NCBI RefSeq assembly: GCF_013403955.1
Contig: NZ_JABFDG010000009.1
Location: forward strand, 1-64,000
Length of the DNA: 64,000 nt
Direction of reading: 5' to 3'
Source of the DNA: Winogradskyella vidalii
GTDB taxonomy: Bacteria; Bacteroidota; Bacteroidia; Flavobacteriales; Flavobacteriaceae
Positions 36,078 to 44,609 of the stretch are shown one piece after another. A model generated the notes under the pieces. The model saw only the letters and a program-made list of their open reading frames with translations, made no database searches and was not told the DNA's origin. Position numbers and translations under genes: made by a program. Positions within the stretch are counted from its first letter, which is position 1, and every line of letters begins with the position of its first letter.

Positions 36078-36929
36078 TTATTTTTGAAATTTACCTTTAA
36101 TCCCTTTCCAGCGCAAATTTTGAATAAATCTTCCTTCTTCTTTAGAAACTAAAAAGTCAATTTTATCAGATTTTGCTTTATAATAACCCGCCATATAATC
36201 TTTAAACATTTGAAAACTTCCTTTTTTATAGGCTAGTTTCATTGCGGAAATTAAAGTAATCCAAAACCCGTAGCGCATTTTGTACATGGCTTCACCTTGC
36301 AAGTATTTTGAAGCCTTGTTATAAGACTGACCTGTAGGTTTTAAATGTTTTACATGAAGTGTTTCATCGGTGAGAATTTCCCAGCCGTGATATTTTGCTA
36401 ATAATTCATCTACGGTATCCCAACCCATAGAAGCTTTAAGTTGGCCTATCTGTTTAAAACAATCTTTTGTGTAAGCTTTAAGTGCGCCTCTTATATGATC
36501 CTTGTTGGTGAGGTTTTCTAAAACCCATTCGTTGTTGTTCTCAATATAGCAGAAGCCAGAAGCCATTCCTAATTTTGGCTTCGCTTGAAAATGCTGAGCT
36601 AACTTTTCTAAATAGTTTTCAGGAAAAATAAGATCAGCATCAAATTTACAGATAATGTCATAATGACTATCAAGTGATGCTAAACCTTTATTAAAAGCAT
36701 TAATGATTTTAGAGCCAGGTAAGTGTTTATCTGAAGATTTTGAATTTACTAAAGAAATCCAAGGATGTTTTGAAGCGTAATCTTCAACAATATTCTGAGT
36801 GTTATCTGAAGAATGATCATTGATAACAACAACTTTCTTAGGCAACAATGTTTGCTCAACTAAAGACTCTAAAGTTTTACCAATATAATCTTCTTCGTTA
36901 TGTGCTGGTATAATGATGTAGAAGTTCAT
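36078..36929 (-). CDS. Glycosyltransferase family 2 protein
   Basis: 283 residues with the GT2 N-terminus (IIPAHNEEDYIGKTLESL) and a DAD metal motif in CKFDADLIFPENYL. A GWDTVDE acceptor-site region follows. It has no obvious membrane helix besides amphipathic segments. The FkbM methyltransferase gene ends 3 nt upstream, so they make a two-gene unit for a surface or secreted glycan; the exact sugar is unknown. Confidence 0.88.
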   Translation of the reverse strand: MNFYIIIPAHNEEDYIGKTLESLVEQTLLPKKVVVINDHSSDNTQNIVEDYASKHPWISLVNSKSSDKHLPGSKIINAFNKGLASLDSHYDIICKFDADLIFPENYLEKLAQHFQAKPKLGMASGFCYIENNNEWVLENLTNKDHIRGALKAYTKDCFKQIGQLKASMGWDTVDELLAKYHGWEILTDETLHVKHLKPTGQSYNKASKYLQGEAMYKMRYGFWITLISAMKLAYKKGSFQMFKDYMAGYYKAKSDKIDFLVSKEEGRFIQNLRWKGIKGKFQK

Positions 36930-36932
36930 ATC

Positions 36933-37832
36933 TTAAATAACAAACTCATTAATAAGATGGTGTTTAGATTTAGGCACAAAGAAACAATTGCGTACGCCAT
37001 CATCTTCGTTACGTTTTATAGAGGACACTTTTTTAAGCCCTTTTTCTACATGATTGTAAAACTGATAATCTAATTGAGAAAAGAAATTTTCTAAATCGTC
37101 TTCAATGGTGTCATACAGGGTTTCACATATTATAATAGGTTCAAATTGTTTTATATATTTTCGTCCTGAGTTTAAAATTTCTACTTCTGTACCTTCGGTA
37201 TCAATTTTTATTAAGTCAATATGACTAATAGTATTAGTATTAATAAAATTAGCTAATGTGGTTGCTTTAACTGTGTTTTTTATAAAATTTCGAGACGTTT
37301 TTTTCGTACCAGCATTACCTTCTCCGGCAAGGTTGTAATTAATGTATTTATATTTTAGACTTTTCACTTCGTAAAAGTCAATTTCACCTGTAGTGTTAGA
37401 AAGGGCTAAATTGATGGCACTGATATTTTTTGAATAATTATTAAGTTCTATATTTTTATTTAAAAAGTATTTAGGACCATAAGCGGGTTCAAACGCATAT
37501 ACTCGCATTTTTGGATTAGACTGAACTCCCAATAATGAATAGTAACCAATGTTAGAACCGATGTCTAAAAATGTGTCTGTGCTTTTTGATAGTTTTTCAA
37601 AAATTTCAGAGTATTCAAAATTCTTATAGCCATTCCAGAATAATAATTGGGTTAAATAGCTGGTTTGGTTTGTTTTAATTTTTAATGTGCCTGAATCCGT
37701 TTTTAGCTTTAAGAGACCAGATGGTGGAAGTTTAATCTTATTGAAAAATAGTTGTTTTAAACCAAAATTGATGTTTCTTAAGTAATAATTTATATTTTTC
37801 TGATATATTGTCTTGTAGAATAATTCTAACAT
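36933..37832 (-). CDS. FkbM-family methyltransferase
   Basis: 299 residues with the SAM-binding motif I FLDIGSNIGYYSLL, the ALSNTTGEIDFYEV segment and the DLIKIDTEGTEVEIL motif of FkbM proteins. The substrate is probably a sugar hydroxyl. It is AT-rich and borders a pseudogene, marking a small accessory patch between a nuclease and a FabH-like gene. It overlaps nothing; the GT2 gene follows. Confidence 0.88.
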   Translation of the reverse strand: MLELFYKTIYQKNINYYLRNINFGLKQLFFNKIKLPPSGLLKLKTDSGTLKIKTNQTSYLTQLLFWNGYKNFEYSEIFEKLSKSTDTFLDIGSNIGYYSLLGVQSNPKMRVYAFEPAYGPKYFLNKNIELNNYSKNISAINLALSNTTGEIDFYEVKSLKYKYINYNLAGEGNAGTKKTSRNFIKNTVKATTLANFINTNTISHIDLIKIDTEGTEVEILNSGRKYIKQFEPIIICETLYDTIEDDLENFFSQLDYQFYNHVEKGLKKVSSIKRNEDDGVRNCFFVPKSKHHLINEFVI

Positions 37833-37914
37833 TAAACGCTATTTTTGTTTTAATAACGTAAATATATTTAGATTTATCTATTGCATTCTATTTTACTTAA
37901 TTTTTTATGATAAT

Positions 37915-38660
37915 ATGAAATGTGTTTTTGGGTTATTCTTCTTGTTTATTTTTATTCCTATGGAGAATATTGTTTTTCTGGAGAATTAGAAAATGGCGAT
38001 TTGTTTGGTGGTTCGGTTAGTTTTTTAAATCTAGATAGTGAAAATGGAAACCGTAAAGGTGCTGTTTAGATTATCAATTTGGGAGAAATCAAGATTGAGA
38101 TTAGTTCCATAAATCCAACAATTTGTAATGCTTCAGTGGTGAGATTATTATATCTGGACTCAAGATTAATGTTGATTATATAATTAATTACAATAGAGAT
38201 GCGGTTGCGAGTTCAATACCACAAACGTCTAATAATTTAAGTAAAATACGAATTGAAAATCTAACTACCGGAAGTTATACTGATATATCCATAGAGGAAG
38301 TTTCAAGTGGTTGTATTTTAGAATTTCAATTAGTCACTTTAGATTGTGAAAGTAATAATCAGAAATGTTTTACTGTTAAACCCTTTTTTACACTTAATGG
38401 TGATGGCGTTAATGATTTTTGGTTTTTAGAGCCTTTAAGTCAGAATCCTATTTTGTAGCTATAAACTTTACTTATTTGATAGGTATGGAAAACTTATAAC
38501 AGTATTAACAAATACCAATAGTCATTGGGATGGTAGCTACAATGGAGTAACAATGCCGAGTAATGACTATTGGTATGTTGTCTATTATAATAATAGAGAT
38601 AGAGATTTAACATTTAATCTCATTTTCTCTCAAGCATTAAAATCTAATGTTGATAAATAA
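37915..38660 (+). pseudogene. Decayed T9SS type-B sorting-domain protein
   Basis: The 0.8-kb gap contains the broken remains of one gene. A signal peptide (MKCVFGLFFLFIFIP) starts at 37915. Fragments then continue in shifting frames: SGELENGDLFGGSVSFL (phase 0) ends in a stop at 38067-38069; INPTICNAS continues in phase 0 and shifts to phase 2 near 38136; this phase gives IIISGLKINVDYIINYN and then TLNGDGVNDFWFLEPLSQ until a stop around 38456-38458; a last shift gives LFDRYGKLITVL, SHWDGSYNGV, MPSNDYWYVVYY up to the stop at 38658-38660. The NGDGVND and DRYGK...WDGxYNG...DYWY order is the gliding-associated C-terminal (type B) T9SS signal. At least three frameshifts and one stop are visible. 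Its 3' end overlaps the FabH-like gene on the other strand. Confidence 0.82.
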
Positions 38661-39702
38661 TAGCATTAATATTCATACCAGCTCCGACACTTGCAAACAT
38701 AATAACATCACCTTTATTAATTTTTTGATGCTCTAATTGGCCATTTAAAATAATGTCAAATAACGTAGGTACAGTTGCTACACTAGAATTACCAAGCATA
38801 TTAATAGTCATAGGCATGATACCATCTGGCATAGGCAATTTATGAAGTTTATAGAAGCGTTTTACAATGGCTTCATCCATTTTTTCATTGGCCTGATGAA
38901 TCAATATTTTTTTGACATCATTTATAGATTTCCCACTTTTTTCTAAACAAGTTTTTAAAGCTTGTGGAACATTAGTGAGTGCAAATTCGTAAATTTTTCG
39001 ACCAAACATCTTTATGTATTTACGTGGCGCTTCATTTTCTTTGTCATTAGTTTTTCCAAAGAAGATATAATGCGCTTCATCATAAGAAAAGGTTGCCGAT
39101 TCATGTGCTAAAATACCACCTTCACTATCACTCGCTTCTATAATAGCAGCACCAGCACCATCACCATAAATCATCGAATCTCTGTCATGTGGGTCTATCA
39201 CACGAGATAGGGTTTCACTACCAATAACTAAACACCTTTTTGCAAGACCAGAAGTTATAAATGCTTTGGCTTGTATAACGCCTTCTATCCATCCTGGGCA
39301 ACCGAAAAGCAAATCGTAACCAACGCATTTTGGGTTTTTAATTTTGAGTAAATGTTTTACTCTAGAAGCCATGCTTGGTACGGTATCACTTTGTTCAGAA
39401 TTATGCATGATGTCACCATAATTATGAGCAACAATAATATAATCTATAGTTTCTCTATCTATTTTAGCATTATCAATTGCTTTTTCAGCTGCAAAAGAAG
39501 CGATATCAGAGTTTAATAAATCTTCGGTAACATACCGTCGTTCTTTTATGCCTGTAATTGCTTTGAATTTCTCTACAATAACTTCATTAGGACTGTTAAT
39601 TGAAGACCCATCTGCATTTAAGAATCGATGGTTGTAAAAGGCTTCATTTTTTTCAATATTACTTGGTATATAACTTCCTGTTCCTGTTATTCTAATCGCC
39701 AT
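38644..39702 (-). CDS. 3-oxoacyl-ACP synthase III family protein (FabH-like)
   Basis: 352 residues with the thiolase fold. The Cys-His-Asn catalytic set is seen in YDLLFGCPGWIEG, ILIHQANEKM and MLGNSSVATVP. FabH joins an acyl-CoA with malonyl-ACP; relatives of this longer type make specialised lipids in Bacteroidota. The N-terminal insert (FLNADGSSINSPNEVIVEKF) is unlike E. coli FabH, so the standard fatty-acid start role is not certain. A stand-alone gene. Confidence 0.87.
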   Translation of the reverse strand: MAIRITGTGSYIPSNIEKNEAFYNHRFLNADGSSINSPNEVIVEKFKAITGIKERRYVTEDLLNSDIASFAAEKAIDNAKIDRETIDYIIVAHNYGDIMHNSEQSDTVPSMASRVKHLLKIKNPKCVGYDLLFGCPGWIEGVIQAKAFITSGLAKRCLVIGSETLSRVIDPHDRDSMIYGDGAGAAIIEASDSEGGILAHESATFSYDEAHYIFFGKTNDKENEAPRKYIKMFGRKIYEFALTNVPQALKTCLEKSGKSINDVKKILIHQANEKMDEAIVKRFYKLHKLPMPDGIMPMTINMLGNSSVATVPTLFDIILNGQLEHQKINKGDVIMFASVGAGMNINAIIYQH

Positions 39703-39823
39703 AGTTCTTTGTTTTCATTGTTGCGAAGCTAATTCATATTAAAGAATTTTTGAACGTTTTTAAGTATAAAAAATAAACGTTTTAAAAAATTTCAGTAGTA
39801 AGAATTTATACTATAAAAGTACT

Positions 39824-39856
39824 AAAAAAAGCATTCATAATGAATGCTTTTTTTTA
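39824..39856 (-). terminator. Terminator of gcvP
   Basis: A 7-bp GC-containing stem core (39831-39837 with 39841-39847) extended by A/T pairs, with a T run on the minus strand, right behind the gcvP stop. It can also act the other way. Confidence 0.75.
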
Positions 39857-39872
39857 TTAGTTTTTTTAAGAT

Positions 39873-42722
39873 TTATGCTTCTAAATAATCTTCGATTGGT
39901 GCACAACTGCACATTAAATTTCGATCGCCAAAAGCATCGTCGACACGTCTAACAGTTGGCCAGAATTTATTACCTCTAACAAATTCTAATGGAAATGCAG
40001 CTGTTGCTCTGGTGTATGGTAATGACCATTCATCTGAGGTTAGCATATCTAAGGTGTGAGGCGCATTTTTTAAGACGTTATTTTGGTCGTCTTTTGATAC
40101 CGAATCAATTTCTTTTCTAATAGAAATCATAGCATCACAAAAACGATCCATCTCTGCTTTACTTTCACTTTCTGTTGGTTCAATCATCATCGTTCCAGCA
40201 ACAGGGAAAGAAACCGTTGGCGAATGAAACCCATAATCCATTAATCGTTTAGCGATGTCTGTAACTTCAATACCATTAGCTTTAAAATCACGACAATCAA
40301 TAATCATTTCGTGAGCTGCTCTTCCCATTTCACCGGAGTATAAGGTTGGATACGATCCTTTTAAACGCTCTTTAATGTAATTAGCGTTCAAAATGGCTAC
40401 TTCAGTGGCTTTTTTCAAGCCTTTATAACCTAGCATTTTGATGTAACCATAAGAAATAAGACAAACTAATGAGGATCCAAATGGAGCGCCAGAGATTGCA
40501 GAAATGGCTTGATGACCACCTGTTTTTATAATTGGGTTTCCTGGTAAAAATGGAACCAGTTGTTTTGCAACACAAATAGGACCTACACCAGGACCACCAC
40601 CACCATGTGGAATAGCAAATGTTTTATGAAGGTTTAAGTGACAAACATCAGCACCAATATTTCCAGGATTAGTTAATCCTACTTGGGCATTCATATTGGC
40701 ACCATCCATATAAACTTGGCCGCCATTATCGTGTATAAGTTGTGTGATCTCTTTAATAGCAGATTCGTAAACACCGTGCGTAGATGGGTAAGTTACCATC
40801 AATGCAGAAAGATTGTCTTTATGTAATTCTGCTTTTGCTTTTAAATCTTCAACATCGATATTTCCGTTGTCTGATGCTTTGGTGACTACAACTTTCATAC
40901 CAGCCATAACAGCACTAGCAGGATTGGTGCCATGTGCAGAAGATGGAATTAAACAAATATTTCTATGGTGATCACCACGAGATTCGTGATAAGCTTTTAT
41001 AACCATTAAACCCGCAAACTCACCTTGTGCACCAGAATTTGGTTGAAGCGATGTTGCGGCAAATCCGGTGATTTCTGATAGTTGATTTTCTAAAGCATTC
41101 AGCATAGATTTATAACCTTGCGCTTGATCTGTAGGAACAAATGGGTGCATGCTTCCCCAACTTGGCCAACTTAATGGTAACATTTCAGAAGCTGCATTTA
41201 ATTTCATGGTACAAGAACCAAGCGAAATCATAGAATGGTTAAGGGCTAAATCTTTTCGTTCTAAACGCTTAATGTAGCGCATTAATTCGGTTTCAGAATG
41301 GTATGAATTAAAGACCTCGTAGCTTAAAAAATCAGACTGGCGTTTTAGATGGTCTGGAATTGTTTTTACATGTGCTATTGATTCAATTTTTTCAGTGGTT
41401 TGTCCAACAACAGTTTCAAAAATTGAAATAATTTCATTTAAATCACCAATTGTGGTCGTTTCATTTATAGAAATTGTAACCGTATTGGTATCTGGATAAT
41501 GAAAGTTAATCTCGTTCTTTTCAGCTTCAAGTTTTACTTTATAAGCATCTGCTTTTATTTGAAGCGTATCAAAATAATGCGAATTCACTTGCTCTAAACC
41601 TAATTTCTCTAAAGCATTAGCTAGAGTAGAGGTTGAGTTTTTTACTTTATCAGCAATAAAAGTTAAACCTTTTGGCCCATGATAAACAGCATACATTCCT
41701 GCCATAACCGCTAAAAGTACTTGTGCTGTACAGATATTAGACGTTGCTTTAGCACGCTTAATGTGTTGTTCTCGTGTTTGTAAAGCCATACGTAAGGCTC
41801 TGTTGCCATTGGCATCTTTTGTAATCCCAATGATTCTTCCAGGAACATCACGCTTATAGGCTTCTTTTGTTGCAAAGTAAGCGGCATGAGGACCACCGTA
41901 ACCCATCGGAATTCCGAAACGTTGCGTGGTACCAATAACGACATCTGCACCAAATTTACCAGGAGCTTCAAGTTTAACTAAACTTAAAATATCCGCTGCA
42001 ACAGCAACTTTAATATTTTTAGCGTTTGCTTGTTCTATAAATGATTTTATATCTGTAATCTGTCCGTTTTTACCAGGATATTGTAATAAAGCACCAAAAT
42101 ACTCATCAGAAAGATTGTATTCTGCTTCATTTCCTATGACCAACTCAATACCAATTGGTGTTGCTCTTGTTTCTAATAAATCAATAGTTTGTGGTAAAAC
42201 CATATCTGAAACAAAAAACTTATTGACATTGGCTTTCTTCTGAGCGCGTTCTCTAACGGCAAATAATAAGGCCATAGCTTCAGCAGCAGCAGTACTTTCG
42301 TCTAAAAGTGAAGCGTTTGCTATTTCCATACCTGTTAAGTCAATAATCATGGTTTGGAAATTCAATAAAGCTTCTAATCGTCCTTGTGCAATTTCTGCTT
42401 GGTAAGGCGTGTAAGCGGTGTACCAACCTGGATTTTCTAATACATTACGCTGAATTACTGCAGGTAAATTTGTTGGGTAGTAACCTAAACCAATATAGGT
42501 TTTATATACTTTATTGAGTTGCGATAATTTATTGATATGCGTAAGGTATTCCTGTTCGCTTAAAGCAGCATCGAGATTTAAGTCGTTTTCTAAGCGTATA
42601 TTATCAGGAAGAGTTTCAGTAATTAATTGTGCCATACTCTCAACACCAATAGTGTCTAGCATTGTTTTTTGGTCGTCTGAGTTTGGGCCAATATGTCTGA
42701 GTGCAAATGAAGTTGTGTCCAT
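39873..42722 (-). CDS. gcvP: Glycine dehydrogenase (glycine cleavage P protein)
   Basis: 949 residues, the full-length fused P protein, which decarboxylates glycine and passes the aminomethyl group to lipoylated H protein. Visible are RHIGPN at the N-terminus, GLGYYPTNLP, TAYTPYQAEIAQGRLE, the PLP lysine in CHLNLHKTFAIPHGGG, and GGHQAISAISGAPFGS. There is no GcvT or GcvH next to it. The first ATG follows shortly after a -7 box on the minus strand. Confidence 0.96.
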   Translation of the reverse strand: MDTTSFALRHIGPNSDDQKTMLDTIGVESMAQLITETLPDNIRLENDLNLDAALSEQEYLTHINKLSQLNKVYKTYIGLGYYPTNLPAVIQRNVLENPGWYTAYTPYQAEIAQGRLEALLNFQTMIIDLTGMEIANASLLDESTAAAEAMALLFAVRERAQKKANVNKFFVSDMVLPQTIDLLETRATPIGIELVIGNEAEYNLSDEYFGALLQYPGKNGQITDIKSFIEQANAKNIKVAVAADILSLVKLEAPGKFGADVVIGTTQRFGIPMGYGGPHAAYFATKEAYKRDVPGRIIGITKDANGNRALRMALQTREQHIKRAKATSNICTAQVLLAVMAGMYAVYHGPKGLTFIADKVKNSTSTLANALEKLGLEQVNSHYFDTLQIKADAYKVKLEAEKNEINFHYPDTNTVTISINETTTIGDLNEIISIFETVVGQTTEKIESIAHVKTIPDHLKRQSDFLSYEVFNSYHSETELMRYIKRLERKDLALNHSMISLGSCTMKLNAASEMLPLSWPSWGSMHPFVPTDQAQGYKSMLNALENQLSEITGFAATSLQPNSGAQGEFAGLMVIKAYHESRGDHHRNICLIPSSAHGTNPASAVMAGMKVVVTKASDNGNIDVEDLKAKAELHKDNLSALMVTYPSTHGVYESAIKEITQLIHDNGGQVYMDGANMNAQVGLTNPGNIGADVCHLNLHKTFAIPHGGGGPGVGPICVAKQLVPFLPGNPIIKTGGHQAISAISGAPFGSSLVCLISYGYIKMLGYKGLKKATEVAILNANYIKERLKGSYPTLYSGEMGRAAHEMIIDCRDFKANGIEVTDIAKRLMDYGFHSPTVSFPVAGTMMIEPTESESKAEMDRFCDAMISIRKEIDSVSKDDQNNVLKNAPHTLDMLTSDEWSLPYTRATAAFPLEFVRGNKFWPTVRRVDDAFGDRNLMCSCAPIEDYLEA

Positions 42723-42748
42723 TAAAAAGGGATAATTTATTAATTCTG

Positions 42749-42756
42749 CAAAAGTA
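42749..42756 (-). promoter_or_regulatory. Promoter -7 box for gcvP
   Basis: The minus strand reads TACTTTTG (exact TAnnTTTG), 27 nt before the gcvP start. No clear -33 box and no glycine-riboswitch-like structure were seen in the short leader. Confidence 0.5.
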
Positions 42757-42832
42757 ATGATTTACCCTTGTCTTTTTTAAGGAACCTACCGCAAAGTTTT
42801 TAACCGAAACTTTAGGTTATTAACACATTGCT

Positions 42833-42840
42833 TACTTTTG
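42833..42840 (+). promoter_or_regulatory. Promoter -7 box directly before the UbiA-like gene
   Basis: TACTTTTG matches TAnnTTTG and ends 4 nt before the ATG at 42845, so the mRNA may begin at or beside its start codon. No -33 TTG was seen. Confidence 0.45.
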
Positions 42841-42844
42841 TCTA

Positions 42845-43681
42845 ATGCAAGCATTACAACGCTTTTTTAATTTTTACTTAAACAGTAGCATCCATGTTGC
42901 TTTGGCTGCTGTTTCATTGGTTTGGATAACACTTATAGAACGGGGTTTAGAAAGGGATATGTCTTTGATGTTTTTTGTGTTTTTTGCCACGGTAACAGGC
43001 TACAACTTTGTAAAGTTTTTTGGAGTGGCTAAATTTCATCATCGGAGTTTAGCGGGATGGTTAAAAGTGATACAAGTGTTCTCGTTATTGGCATTTTTAA
43101 CCATGTGTTATTTTGTTTTTTATCTTGAAGTTGAAAGCTTAATTTTAATTGGAATACTTGGAGTGGTGACTTTTTTTTATGCTATTCCGGTGATGATTCC
43201 TAAGCGTTATTTGTTTGATGATTATAAAAACTTACGGCAAATAGGCGGTATTAAAGTTTATGTGATTGCTTTGATTTGGATGTTTGTAAGTGTTTTTTTG
43301 CCCGTAGTAAATCAAAAGGAGCCTATTGGTTTAGATCTTATAATTTTAGGACTACAGCGATTTTGTTTTGTGCTTGTTTTAATGCTACCGTTCGAGATAA
43401 GAGATTTGAATTATGACAGTTTAAAACTGGCTACAATTCCGCAAAAAATAGGCATAAAAAAAACCAAGATTTTTGGTGGTTTACTTTTATTGGTGTTTCT
43501 GGTATTGAATTATTTTAAAGGAGATTTAAAATCAGAAATAGTATTATCTTCAATAATAATTGCTTTTATTACGTTGTTGTTATTAGTGTTTTCAAATAAA
43601 GCGCAATCGAAATATTATAGTGCATTTTGGGTGGAAAGTTTACCTCTAACCTGGCTCTTACTTCTGTTGTTGCTTGGCTAA
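42845..43681 (+). CDS. UbiA-like membrane protein of unknown function
   Basis: 278 residues with about eight or nine membrane helices. The FEIRDLNYDSLKLATIPQ segment resembles the second Asp-rich motif (DxxxD...TIP..G) of UbiA prenyltransferases. Where the first motif NDxxDxxxD should be, the sequence reads YNFVKFFGVAKFHH, without those Asp residues. A prenyltransferase role therefore cannot be claimed. The last 24 bp overlap the convergent 87-residue gene. The ATG at 42845 lies immediately after a -7 box. Confidence 0.7.
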   Translation: MQALQRFFNFYLNSSIHVALAAVSLVWITLIERGLERDMSLMFFVFFATVTGYNFVKFFGVAKFHHRSLAGWLKVIQVFSLLAFLTMCYFVFYLEVESLILIGILGVVTFFYAIPVMIPKRYLFDDYKNLRQIGGIKVYVIALIWMFVSVFLPVVNQKEPIGLDLIILGLQRFCFVLVLMLPFEIRDLNYDSLKLATIPQKIGIKKTKIFGGLLLLVFLVLNYFKGDLKSEIVLSSIIIAFITLLLLVFSNKAQSKYYSAFWVESLPLTWLLLLLLLG

Positions 43682-43921
43682 CGCGTCATCGAGTTGTTTT
43701 TGAAGTTGGTTGCGCTCTTGAGATTTTAAGCACTTAACTTCTGATTTTTGAATTACCTCTGATAATTTTGTGTTTTTAGTTGAATAATTTTTAGATATAC
43801 GACAATAAAAAAGGCGTAAACCTAATTTTGCACGCTCCCAAGTTGAAGCTTCGCCATATTGTGCTTTATCACATATATGTTTAGCTTCATCACAACTAAT
43901 AAATAAAAAACTTTTTTTCAT
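43658..43921 (-). CDS. Small HC2-like protein, possible anti-sigma partner
   Basis: 87 residues. The N-terminal half (FISCDEAKHICDKAQYGEAS then ERAKLGLRLFYCRISKNY) has the Cys/His spacing of cytoplasmic HC2-type zinc anti-sigma domains, although the second CxxC is reduced to a single Cys. The C-terminus is a Lys/Gln-rich helix. No membrane segment. It follows the ECF sigma gene by 30 nt on the same strand, the usual place for its anti-sigma factor; this is inference. A glycine-dehydrogenase label sometimes given to such ORFs would be wrong here. Confidence 0.65.
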   Translation of the reverse strand: MKKSFLFISCDEAKHICDKAQYGEASTWERAKLGLRLFYCRISKNYSTKNTKLSEVIQKSEVKCLKSQERNQLQKQLDDALAKQQQK

Positions 43922-43951
43922 TTCTAATGTTCCGTAAAACGGGATTCCATT

Positions 43952-44509
43952 TTAATTAAACCAATTTTTTTCCATGCATTCAGCTAATGCTGTTCGTGCT
44001 CTATGTATAATAACCCATAAGTTAGACGGAGTAATATCTAATTCTTTACAAATAGTTTCAGTATCATAACCTAAAATGGTTTTCATCTTAAAAACATCGG
44101 CTTGTTTTTCGGGTAATTTTGCTAAACAATCATAGATGGCATCCCCTAACTCTGTATTTACTAAAGTGTCTTCAGCTGTTTTATCAAAAGTATCAGCGAC
44201 ACGCTCTTCTAACCAATCACCTTCCTCATCTTCGCTGTTGAGGTAACCCATTTTTACTTCAGCTTTACCTTTATTGGAGTTTATTTTCCGGTAGTGATCA
44301 ATGATTTTACGCTTTAAAATTGAAATAAGCCACGTACGCTCACTAGCTTCACCCTTAAAATTTGCCATAGATTTTAAGCCTGCTAAAAAGGTCTCAGAAA
44401 TTAAATCTTGAGCCACTACACGATCATTCACACGTGTTATGGTGTAATTGAAGAGGTAATCTGAATACTGTTTTACCCAATTATTAGGGTTGATTTGATG
44501 CTTAGGCAT
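43952..44509 (-). CDS. ECF-type RNA polymerase sigma factor
   Basis: 185 residues with sigma region 2 (DLISETFLAGLKSMANFKGE, followed by the WLISILKRKIIDHYRK helix) and region 4 (LPEKQADVFKMKTILGYDTE then ITPSNLWVIIHRARTALAEC), and no region 3, so it is an ECF sigma factor. The acidic linker of about 45 residues between the two is typical. It is followed by the possible anti-sigma gene. Its target genes cannot be read from the window. Confidence 0.9.
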   Translation of the reverse strand: MPKHQINPNNWVKQYSDYLFNYTITRVNDRVVAQDLISETFLAGLKSMANFKGEASERTWLISILKRKIIDHYRKINSNKGKAEVKMGYLNSEDEEGDWLEERVADTFDKTAEDTLVNTELGDAIYDCLAKLPEKQADVFKMKTILGYDTETICKELDITPSNLWVIIHRARTALAECMEKNWFN

Positions 44510-44530
44510 TTATTGATTTGGTTACTAAGT

Positions 44531-44538
44531 CAAAAATA
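44531..44538 (-). promoter_or_regulatory. Promoter -7 box for the ECF sigma factor
   Basis: The minus strand reads TATTTTTG, 21 nt before the start codon. No -33 TTG. Confidence 0.4.
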
Positions 44539-44561
44539 AGTTAAAAAGTTGAGAATATATT

Positions 44562-44609
44562 TAGTTATACAAGATTACTTATAGCTAGTTATACAAGATT
44601 ACTTATAGC
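44562..44609. repeat. 24-bp perfect tandem duplication at a gene's 3' end
   Basis: The unit TAGTTATACAAGATTACTTA plus TAGC occurs twice head to tail (44562-44585 and 44586-44609). The second copy holds the last seven codons and the stop of the TIGR01777 epimerase gene; the first copy is a non-coding duplicate of that end. It looks like a recent slippage event. Confidence 0.9.

Noticed and set aside
42723..42844. Glycine riboswitch before gcvP
   Set aside because: The leader is very short and shows no paired aptamer-like helices.
43658..43921. Calling the 87-residue gene a glycine dehydrogenase
   Set aside because: This label probably comes from nearness to gcvP; the sequence has no P-protein or PLP features.
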